A stretch of DNA of 13,448 bases from Paraglomus occultum. Its lineage: Eukaryota; Glomeromycota; Glomeromycetes; Paraglomerales; Paraglomeraceae. The stretch is taken from contig CAJVPJ010001002.1 in the NCBI GenBank assembly GCA_910592205.1, positions 1-13,448 of the forward strand. Reading direction: 5' to 3'. Each line of letters begins with the position of its first letter. Position 1 is the stretch's first letter. The notes under the pieces were generated by a model. The model was given only the letters and a program-made list of their open reading frames with translations, did not search any database and was not told where the DNA came from. The translations under genes were made by a program, and so were the position numbers. Positions 1-8,697 of the stretch are shown piece after piece.

Positions 1-2879
1 TGATGAATTAAGCAGTGTGACAAACACATGAAAGGGTAAATGTGTGTTGTTTTGTGGCAAGTTAGTACTTGACTGTCATGTTTGAGATGTCGCCCAGAAC
101 GTAACTTTCCATGATGCTAAGTTTTGGCGCTATATCAAATTATAAAATGGGATTTTTGGTTTTGTCGAGAAGATCTGAATCTATGATCATGAAACAGTAT
201 TCTTCGTTTGATTGACTTGCTCAAACAGCTGCTCGAAAAAGCAAAAGCAAATTAAATACCTTAACTGCTATTAAAAGAAGCTATAACTCTGGCAAATTTT
301 ACATGATTTCTATTGGACTACATCCTTGGCTTGTACGCATTAACATATTCATTGAAGTAATAACCCTTTATGGTCAGCGAGTAGTTGGAATAACAGAGCA
401 CGTAAATGAAATTCTAATCCTCTTCGTAATAATTTATTCTTGCTACTTATCAACAAACTGAAATTCAAATTATTACAATATATTGTAAGACATTTGATCA
501 TGTAATAGCAGATTCATAGTAGACTCATGCCAGCAAATGGCAGATGTATATAGTAGTAGCTACCATCACAGAGTTGACATAAGAATAGTTGGCAGTCCAG
601 AGTTAAAGGCCACGTTAAATTTAACAATAGTTAGTTTATCAACATTTATTGATTATATTAGATCGTTGGTTGTTAATTAGAATACGGATAATAATTGAGT
701 TTTCTTTTGTTAAATTTCTTCATTTCCTTCATTCTTTTTTTTAGCCTTTTTTGCTTTTACTTTGATATGTCATTATTATGAAATGACATTAACAAGAAAT
801 TACATGCTTTTACGAGCATTGTACTGTAAGCCGATTCGGTTCTTAAACTCATGATTTGAATATAAGGCATTAATTGATATAACTTATGAAACGCATAATA
901 TACGCGCTTCCATTTTCGAGAAAAGTCTTCGCGGTCGTAGCAACGGTTAGATCAATGGTTTTCCATCGTAGCACTTTTTCTACATTACCATAAACACATG
1001 GTTATTATATCGTTCGTCGTCAAGTGATTCCAGGCATATCGAGGTACGTTTTCTGATGAAATGGTTTATTATCTCAGTAGTAAAACGTTCTGATTAGTGT
1101 TTTTATTTAAGACGTCGACTGGCGCCTTCTTCTTCCAGAATCGCTTTCGAACAACCACAATTAAACTGTTGAGCCGTTATAATAAGACCTTTTCAGATGC
1201 TGTGAATTTGTACTCATTTAAACTGCTATTAGATTAACAAATGTCTTGCTCCTTTGTTGAGAAATCGGATTTTAAATTTAGGGTAATATCCGATAGCGAG
1301 TACCCCGCTTTTTGTACCATTAGCGCTTTTATATAAAAAACAAACCTTTTTTTTCAGCTCTAGAAAAAACTTTATAGGCATATTTTTTTTAGATATAATT
1401 TGAAGCAATATTTTGTGACATTACGCGAGGATTTAAAATCTACGACAATAGTCTCTACGATATTCTAAATATGGTTTGTTTAACTAGAGTTGAATTATGA
1501 TTTGTTATCCGTTCGCATCTATTACCGTATCGGCAACATCTCCTTGCAATTTCATGTGACATACATTCTTCTCATCTTTAACGCCGCGTTGCCGATATTC
1601 TCCATCATCTTCGGAAATTAATACAGGATTTCAAATTCACAATTCGTGCCTCTTATCAAAAACTGGAAACAGTTTTGAATATTGACTGAGGCGTTCCCCA
1701 GCTGACTATGATCTAGCAGAATACGTGCAAAGGTTACCGCTTGGTGAATATTTATTAAATTTGGCACCGTAGATAGACATTGATGCCGAATATACAGAAT
1801 TTAAATTTTATCCATGATTTCAGACATGGCCACAACTGTGCCAGTAAGTACTAAATCAAAGCTGAAAAAATCCAGTGACTCTAACAATTTTTAACTCACA
1901 TAAACTTTGTCTGGTTTTGTTGCAGCATGCCCTATATGACTGAAGAAAAGAGATCCTCGTTTCGATTGGAATGATAAACACTGAGAAACTCCTGGAGTTT
2001 TCAGAATTGTCAGACTTACAACTGGACAACGAGGACCTTGGAATCCTTTGACAGGAAAAATTACAGACAAAGCATCGTTAACGATATAATCTTTGATCAG
2101 CTTACACGCGTAACTTATCAAATTTGCCGAAATGTTACGTTAATACCATTTGTTCCTTTTTTTTTTTTGGAAACCAATCGTGACCATACGAGTATCGGTT
2201 GGGCAATAGACTTGTCGGGTATTGCACAAATTTTTGATACGCGACTTTTCATGTGAACATACTCTTGCCTCGCTTCAGTAACGAACTCTCCTCCCTGACG
2301 CGCAGATACAGCATAACAGTTCTAATTACAAACCTTTGCCGCTACCCCCGCCATATTAACGTATATAACAGCAATACTTAAAAATTCTTAGTGCCAACTC
2401 CAGTCTCGTGCCAACGTCAAAAGCATGTAGCTAACGGTTTGTCGATAATGTAATCAAATCCGCTTCGATTAACAAAAACATATTAATAGATAAAATATTC
2501 GAGTCCCTCTGATCCAATTGGCGTTGGCAAGTCCAACCTTGCGTTTTTAGAGCATATGCCAGAGAATAGTTGAATACTATTTGTTAACGAAAGTAAATTT
2601 TATGCGCTAGTACACTTCTTATTGCTTGTAATCGACACACCCATATGTAACTATTGTAAACTATACGAAATTAGCATTTTTTGCAAGTACGTCCGTCAGG
2701 ATTTGAATCATTCTCAAAGAAAACTTATTTCGGGTTACCACACGCTTCTGCGAGTTTATTATTGTATATATAATTAACTATCCCGAGCTGTAATCATGAT
2801 TTCGGCAGAACGTATCCCATCATCACTCAGGATCGTCTAGCCAAAATCCCAGCGGATAATCCAGTCTCAGTTGGACAAA
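1..2879. other. Intergenic sequence with no defensible gene
   Basis: AT-rich sequence with frequent stops in all frames. Short open stretches occur on both strands, but none has a convincing start, codon pattern or family match. Around 1825-1926 there are isolated splice-like signals on the plus strand (ATG, then GTAAGT, then a pyrimidine-rich TTGCAG), but no reading frame stays open after joining them. A stretch at 216-461 (plus) is described separately because it faintly resembles a nuclease family. Long T-runs at about 1346 and 2158 are simple sequence. I see no tRNA B-box, rRNA or terminal inverted repeat here. Confidence 0.5.
216..461 (+). pseudogene. Possible fragment resembling a TatD-type metallo-DNase (very weak)
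   Basis: This frame is open for 81 codons between a TGA at 213 and a TGA at 459; the first ATG is at 303. It contains 'SIGLHPWLV' followed about 20 residues later by 'VVGITE'. TatD and Scn1-type nucleases have a metal-binding '(S/A)(I/V)G(L/I)HPW' strand followed by '(V/A)(V/A)IGE(I/C)GLD'. The spacing is reasonable, but the second motif is broken (no GLD) and no upstream HxH metal site was found; the same frame upstream to 147 is interrupted by one stop. If related it is a decayed piece of the family. Chance similarity is at least as likely. Confidence 0.12.
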
Positions 2880-3313
2880 TTACATGGGCAGATACGTAAT
2901 TCCAACCGCCATATGATTCGCAAAAGCTGAGTAACCAATCAGTGAGGCAAATGTACTAATAGAAGGTGATTCAACATTCTCGATGCTGATTTCTCTTCCA
3001 GTTCCCATAAACCACTCAAGCTGTCGGCTGATTGCTGTCTTAATTTTGATCTTGCTCATTTCATATTCTTTGCCTGCCATTCCCAAGCGCACCGAGGTAT
3101 TGGAGATGTAATAGGAAAGCCCTGGCTTTTATCTAAGTTCACTAAACTTTCCCGACCATGTAGAAGAAAATATTGTTCCGAGACTAATAGCAAGTAACGA
3201 TCATACGACGCGCAGAGTGCGCGATGGATGATGTCCGCATGTGCGGATCTTCTCGCACTCGATACATTTTCGTAAAATCGGGATGCGTCACGGATGTCGA
3301 GGGGAACTTTGAT
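2880..3313 (-). pseudogene. Possible frameshifted coding remnant, family unknown
   Basis: On the minus strand one frame is open for 85 codons from 3313 to 3059, and a second frame is open from 3128 to 2880 (82 residues plus stop), so the two overlap by about 70 nt. Two adjoining open frames on one strand are what a single frameshift in a former gene would produce, and local GC content is higher than in the surroundings. The first frame includes 'SARRSAHADIIHRALCASYD' and the second 'KIKIKTAISRQLEWFMGTGR'. After the final TAA the second frame continues for 16 more codons. I recognise no domain. It could equally be chance openness or an unspliced exon pair; no good GT/AG pair linking the frames was found. 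Confidence 0.2.
3209..3247. repeat. Two adjacent short perfect hairpins
   Basis: CGCGCA-GAG-TGCGCG occupies 3209-3223, a 6-bp stem with a 3-nt loop. TCCGCA-TG-TGCGGA occupies 3234-3247, a 6-bp stem with a 2-nt loop. They are 10 nt apart in a GC-rich patch of otherwise AT-rich sequence and overlap the possible coding remnant on the minus strand. No function is assigned. Confidence 0.5.
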
Positions 3314-3904
3314 TCACTTGGGAGTGCTCGACGATGGTCCCGTGAAAAAGCCACGGAAGCCGTAAACCACTATTATTTCCACACCCTAAGTAATCCTTCT
3401 CACCGTATAAGAAACTAGAACATTTATCATGGAGACCTTTTAGACCTCGACCTTTGAGGTCTTCCCGATAATTAACGATTATCACTGGGACGATCACGAC
3501 GAGCCGAACTCTCTTTTTCTGGTGTCATTAGGTTATTTTCATTTACATTGTTTCGACCTAGAAACGAGCCCCATTTTACAGGTATAATTTGCAACAACTA
3601 TTGACAGTATGTGAACAAGTTTGAGAAAAAGTTGTACAAGAAAGTTTGCCTCTGTAGAAATGTTTGCATTCAAATGCGCAAAAGTTCAATAATAATTTCC
3701 AGCTATTCAGATAATATCATCATTCGTCAATATATTCCTAAATAAAACCTCTATCCGTTTCGCTGCGAGGTAGAAAGCTCTTTTGATTTTCGCTGTCAAA
3801 TTGATTAAAATTCAAATATAGATTATTATCTATTGAGCGATACGATGAGCGTCCGTAGACTCCTGATAATTGTAAAGAATATATAGCGTGAGAAAGAAAA
3901 AAGT
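3314..3904. other. Intergenic / 3' flank of the kinase-like gene
   Basis: No gene recognised. There is one perfect 7-bp inverted repeat, AGACCTC at 3442-3448 and GAGGTCT at 3456-3462, with a 7-nt loop. The part nearest 3904 is the presumed 3' UTR and downstream flank of the minus-strand kinase-like gene; it is AT-rich, but no single polyadenylation signal can be chosen with confidence. Confidence 0.45.
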
Positions 3905-5890
3905 TCAATTGAAAAATGCATGTTGCTGACTCTTATTACCTAATTGTAAGTCTCTCCCCTCAAATGCTTTTGCTAGAGTTTCTGCAAAGAACGTCGATAA
4001 TGATGACATCTCGTTTGAGCCTATTTGATATCGGAGGGCAGGAAACGTTAATTATGATGCTCTCCTATTGTGATTATTTGCCGTAACTCTTGTATCATTT
4101 TGCATAAACCTTACCTCTATCAATATAACTGTCTACCTCCTTATTTCCACCGATACCACTCTTGGTCACCAATTTCCGTAGTTCTTCTGCTTCATTCCTT
4201 GTAGAATCCATTTCCTCCATACTAAATTTTTCGTCCGCATAATCTTCGCCATCATCCACAAATTCCTTCGCATAATCTTCGCCATCATCCACATATTCCT
4301 CTTCCTCATCATAATCATACTCAACCCTAACAATCTCTGGTAAATTCTTAAACTCCAACTTTCTGCTAGTATACACTGCTTCTGGACATATGCGCCGTTT
4401 ATTCAATTCCCCCCCAATATATCTCAATCTCGATTTCTCCTCCTCTAGAGCCTTAACCCGCATCTTCTCGGCAACAACAAACTGCCTCTCAACGGCCTGG
4501 TTCTGATTCAATCCCATATGCCATCCCCAGGACATCAATGTCTTTTCTATTTCCCTAATATTGGGTCTCCGGGACGGATCAGCGTCCAAGCATTGTATCA
4601 TCAACTTTACGTAACATTTCGGCGTGTTCACCGGTATTTCTGGGCGCAAACCGCGGCACACATCGGCAGCGAGTGCATGATTGTGAGCACGGAATGAAAA
4701 AGGAGGAACGCCCGCTGCTATCTCGTACATTATCATGCCAAAGGAATACACATCCGAATGTTCTGTGCGCGGAGCACCGTGCAAGAGTTCTGGCGCTGTA
4801 TAAGGCAGCACACCGTAGAGAGGTTCTGGTGACGATAGAAAAGGTAGGTCCGCAAATGTGATAGCCCATTCATTTTCTTTCGTAGGAGGAGAATAATTTC
4901 CAACATCTGTAATATAGGTAAAACCCTGACTTCCATTACAATCTCTCAACACGTTCCCACTGTGCAAATTCCCGTGTATCAGTTTCAAGTTATGTATGTC
5001 CATCAACGCATGTGCAATGTTATATACTATTCCTGCTCTACGTTCCCACGTCAATTGATTAAAATGTTCTTCTATATATTGATGGAGGGTGTAATCGGGG
5101 AGGACAGTGACAATGATATAATCTTTGCTTATGGGGTCACGAGTGTAGCCATACCAATGAGGGACATATTGACTTTGGTGACATCTGTGCCGTTCCATCT
5201 AAGAGAGAAACAAGAGGAGGAGAAATAGGTGTTAGAATGATGCATATTAGGCTCCAACCCTCTAAGAGCATATAGCCAGTTACGTTCATTCAATTATTGG
5301 ACACGTATTTTTCTTTCCGTTCACACATTTCACCTCCCACCGCATTGTCAAACACACAAATAACTTACCTGAACCCAGTATTCTAGTTTGGCATCGGCAC
5401 TTCCAACCAGCTTCTTTAACTTAACCCTAACTTCGCCTTCTCTTATCCAGGTACGCTTTTTTGGATGCCAATATAGCTTCGGACCCAAGTCCCATAAGGC
5501 ACTATACACAACTCCGAAACCGCCTCGTCCGATCTCTTTTATATTTTCAAACCTATCGTATGGTATCCATTCTAAAAATTTATTCGGTCCAGTTGAATGT
5601 AACTGAGTATACTGTATGACGGCATCGAGAGATAAATTTCCAGTGGTCCAGTTGGGAAAGTCCGTTTGAAATCTCCTCGCTTCACACGGTTGACACCAGT
5701 TGCGTGGACTGCGTTGAGTGTAAGGTTGATCGCAGGTTGGACAGTATTTCGAAAGAGAAGCTGATGAAGATTGTGAAGAATTCGAGGATTTGTGGAAGAA
5801 GAGAGGGGAACGAAATTTGGATTGTTTGACCTTGGATTTACGCGGTTTTATGTGTTCATCGTCTATGTTTTTACTGCTGCGACAGCCCAT
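3905..5890 (-). CDS. Kinase-like protein (probable pseudokinase) with acylated cysteine-rich leader
   Basis: Exon 1 is 5890-5369. A 170-nt intron follows (5368-5199; donor CAG|GTAAGT, acceptor CTCTTAG, branch-like CTAAC at 5235-5231), and exon 2 begins at 5198. Read straight through, exon 2 stops at 4095 and gives 541 residues. A strong donor (AGAG|GTAAGG) at 4115/4114 and acceptor TTTGCAG ending at 3982 support a third exon, 3981-3905, giving 560 residues; I slightly prefer this. The ATG at 5890 is the first after an in-frame TAA 17 codons upstream. Domains: MGCRSSK acylation motif; basic and Ser-rich stretch 17-47; cysteine pairs C50/C53 and C66/C69; 'LEWIPYDRF' 106-114; glycine loop GRGGFG 121-126; beta-3 lysine K157; catalytic loop 'HGNLHSGN' 249-256; DVG 272-274; APE 309-311; 'SDVYSFG' 322-328; RRP 384-386. 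The tail has 'PEAVYTSRKLEFKNLPE' 446-462 and an acidic tandem repeat. The HRD aspartate is asparagine (N251), and by eye the alpha-C glutamate is Q174, so catalysis is doubtful. The overall fold is the TKL-like kinase type expanded in Glomeromycotina. Confidence 0.9.
4236..4301 (-). repeat. 33-nt in-frame tandem repeat encoding an acidic 11-residue unit
   Basis: Two nearly identical 33-nt units (4236-4268 and 4269-4301) lie inside exon 2 of the kinase-like gene. On the coding strand they encode VDDGEDYAKEF followed by VDDGEDYADEK, preceded by a D/E-rich run. Because 33 is a multiple of three, gain or loss of units would keep the frame. The very low divergence between units suggests a recent duplication. 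This lies outside the kinase fold, in the C-terminal tail. Confidence 0.85.
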
Positions 5891-6091
5891 GTTTGAAGTA
5901 CTTGAGTGATTGGGGGCGTTGATGAGAGAACGATTACTTTATTTTGCATGCAATAATAAAGTATTTTTAAATAGGGTTAGTTTGCTTGCTTTCTTTCTTC
6001 TTTTTTTTGTTTGTTGCTATTCTTGGATATTTTCGGATATTCTAGCAAGCGAGAGATCAAACATAATATCCTCGAATGAATTCGCTTCAAT

Positions 6092-6125
6092 ATCGTGACT
6101 AGGATGCCCAGATTCCAGTCACGAT
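6092..6125. repeat. Near-perfect inverted repeat (hairpin), possible repeat-element part
   Basis: ATCGTGACT at 6092-6100 is the exact reverse complement of AGTCACGAT at 6117-6125. The stem can be extended inward by GG/CC (6102-6103 with 6115-6116) across a single unpaired A, leaving an 11-nt loop. The outer flanks share only weak symmetry. A hairpin this exact in decaying intergenic sequence is compatible with part of a miniature inverted-repeat element, but no target-site duplication could be identified. Confidence 0.55.
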
Positions 6126-7051
6126 CGAAATTGGGCCTCGCTAGTCGAACGATTTTATATATCTCACGTTCTTATTGGAAATTTCCCCTCCTTTCTTTTA
6201 AGAACCTTCATTAGGACTGATATGCAGGTATATGCGAGTCTGTCTATTAGAATGCGCTCCTGTGCTACAGTACACTTGATTGATAATCTGACGAGTGAAA
6301 AATTGTGCTTGCAGCGTATATGAGTTACACTGCATCGGATAAGAAGACGGGCAACTGACATAAGAATCCTTAAGCGATTATTAATAACGCAGTGCGGCGT
6401 ATATTAATATGAATAGAAATGTATAAATAGCGTGTATAAGATTTAAATAGACAAGAGTACTTAATTAGCAAAGTGTTGATTGGGTTTCCCGTGATAGATA
6501 CCATAGTGAGAATGCCTTCCATGTATGTCTAAGCGTAAATCCGCTAGAAGTCATGATTTGACCTATTTTGGGATTTACATTATAATAATCTCTTGCACCA
6601 ATAGACCACATAATTTATGTGATAATGTTGAAAAAGATATGTGACAATCTTTGACCCCGTTCTCAGAAGGGTCAAATCTCAGAACGAACCGTAACATTAT
6701 CACCAAAATAGACAGGTAACACCAATTTGCAGAATGAAGAAACCTCCCACAGGAAAACCAAAGATGCTTCCACAAGACAATATATTTCAAACAATATCAA
6801 TTGCCAGTTCTGTCTTATCATTGTTGTTACGAGAATGATTCTCGACTTGTCCACATAATGCAACTATGTCAGACTAGGAGAATGATACGTTCAAGCTCAA
6901 TTAACGTTTTACCTAAAAAACAGCATAGTGACGATAGTTCTTCTTTTATTCTCCGTATGACCAAATGTTTGTTGTGAACACAGAATTGCAGGGGTTGAAA
7001 CAAATGATTTTGTTATTGTGACATAGCATTAGCATTGTATTCACGTGCTGA

Positions 7052-7231
7052 TTAAAACCACATAGAAAAGCAAGCTTTCTCTGGACAGCCGACTCTTGGT
7101 TTGCTCGTACAATTACGCCAGCAGGAAGGGAACAATTGAATCTGCCAATGGCTGTAAGAGATACTGTGTTTCAAGCCAACTCGCGGAAACTTTGCACCGA
7201 ATGTTCCAACATCAGCATCTTACATGTATAA
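7052..7231 (+). pseudogene. Possible fragment resembling the C-terminal part of an RGS domain (weak)
   Basis: This frame is open for 59 codons between TGA (7049-7051) and TAA (7229-7231), with no ATG before the middle. It reads '...WTADSWFARTITPAGREQL' then 'NLPMAVRDTVFQANSRKL'. RGS domains of G-protein regulators have a late helix pair of the form 'A..I...fi...A..E(V/L)NL.....R', which this spacing follows. No matching upstream RGS helices were found in neighbouring frames, and the opposite strand is also open here, so the similarity may be fortuitous. If real it is an isolated exon or relic. Confidence 0.17.
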
Positions 7232-7833
7232 TGCAGTATTAATTATATAAAAACTAACGCGATGTTTGTTTCAATAACAAGATTTTCCAAGAAAATGAAT
7301 GGTTAAAAGGGACTAAAAATAAATTTGATTGGTTTTAATTAAATTTTTCTCTTTTAGTATTAGTTAGTCTTTTCTGTCTAATTACTTCCACACTTCCCTT
7401 TTGCGGCTCGCATTCATCCAAGTAGTCGACCTGTAAATATGACTGGAAAAATCAAGTTCGCAGGGTATTATAAAAATGCTCGCGCCAGCGAACAATAGTT
7501 TATGTAGTTTTCAGTCAATATACGTACCGTACAACCAAACACTTTTGCGAGTAAACCCAGACAGAGTCATGTGTAATGACAAACTATGTCGCTTATCAAA
7601 GGTTTGAAGATAAAGTCAGGCGCATTTGTTAATAAAATTCAAAATCATGTTCAATTGGGGAACTCAAACCATTGTCGAAGGCCAAGCAGAATTCAAAAGG
7701 TTGATGATTAGATGATAATGATAATATCGTATGACAGGAAAAACAACGAAAGTTCGGTATGGCCAATGACTCGACATACAGTACTACTTAATTAGAACCA
7801 AATGATTTCATCGCTAATCGGGTGTTATTCTTA

Positions 7834-7857
7834 TTAATTAAACTTAAATTTAATTAA
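7834..7857. repeat. AT-only palindromic hairpin
   Basis: TTAATTAAA at 7834-7842 and TTTAATTAA at 7849-7857 form a perfect 9-bp stem around a 6-nt loop. A second, imperfect AT palindrome follows immediately (about 7856-7895). This is probably simple AT-rich sequence; it could be an easily melted or bendable site. Confidence 0.5.
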
Positions 7858-8697
7858 ACTAAATTAATCTTAGTTAAAAAGTTAATTAGTAGTTTGTTAT
7901 TATAAATTTGTGTGGCGTCTAATTTACCGAGCACTTGCAGTTAATCTAACTTAATGAGAATATGGGCGCTGTGTATTCCAGTAGACTGATGTGACTAGTT
8001 TATCAGCAACTGTGGAGTTGTTGGCGTATTAGTCTCGACTCGCGAGAAATAGAGAAATAAATTTTAGTATTTGTATATATTGACTACCATCCATAGAATG
8101 TTTTCTAGCGCATTAAGAATCCATTTGTAAGTTTATTCTGCACAGTCGTTTGACAGAGCAATACGATCACGCACCAATCAGACGTATTGTATGCAATATC
8201 AAGTTTAAAGCAAGTGGAAATCACATGTTACAAGAAAGCTTAACGATTTGAACAATCTACCTATTCGGTATGTCTGCATAAAATGATACTAAGCTTTACA
8301 TTGAACCTAGCGAATGGGCAATGTCTTGCATTCTATGATCAATAACGTGCTGTTTATTGATCGTCTGATAGTTTTGGTTTGCTTTTTATACTTGATATGA
8401 TAATTGTTCATCTCAGCTTTTTTCAATCATCAAATATCTAAAAAAGTCAAAATTACACTCTAATGACGAATCCACTAGTCTCTATCCGAAATCCATTTTG
8501 AGAATACATCAAATACATTACAATACAATACAATTGTCCGTCAGCATTATATAACACCACAAATGGTATCCAAACGTATCGAATATAATATTCAACCCCT
8601 CCAATATTACATAATCACATAATTGTACATTAATTACATAATTGCTCTCTCGATGATCTCATTAGCAGAAAGCGAACCGTTTGCTTGACGAGATAAG

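Larger units (their letters stand above)
5891..8697. other. Intergenic region between kinase-like and F-box genes
   Basis: The first few hundred bases are the presumed promoter and 5' UTR of the minus-strand kinase-like gene, with a pyrimidine-rich plus-strand tract near 5988-6015 and a TTTAAAAATA element near 5960-5970. Further on are a hairpin at 6092-6125, a possible protein fragment at 7052-7231 and an AT palindrome at 7834-7857, each listed separately. The last part (about 8400-8697) is the 3' flank of the F-box gene. No complete gene was recognised. Confidence 0.5.

Noticed and set aside
1146-1170. TTCGAACAACC resembling part of a tRNA B-box
   Set aside because: No A-box, acceptor stem or cloverleaf could be drawn around it.
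1825-1926. Possible start exon (ATG, GTAAGT donor, TTGCAG acceptor) on plus
   Set aside because: After joining, the three phases either stop at once or stay open for only about 15 codons; the minus strand also shows splice-like signals, so both look like chance.
3224-3497. Two opposed short open frames around the hairpin cluster
   Set aside because: Neither has a recognisable motif; the overlapping minus-strand frames at 2880-3313 are the better, though still weak, candidate.
4579-4936. Other open frames overlapping kinase exon 2 on both strands
   Set aside because: Shadows of the coding frame; no domains, and the true frame has clear kinase motifs.
4962-5228. Plus-strand open frame over the kinase-like gene
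   Set aside because: Antisense shadow of the well-supported kinase exon and intron.
5910-6098. Small plus-strand frame with a hydrophobic stretch, like a one-pass membrane peptide
   Set aside because: It starts at TTG (ATG at 5922), and its hydrophobicity comes from a T/C-rich tract in the kinase promoter. No homologue was recognised.
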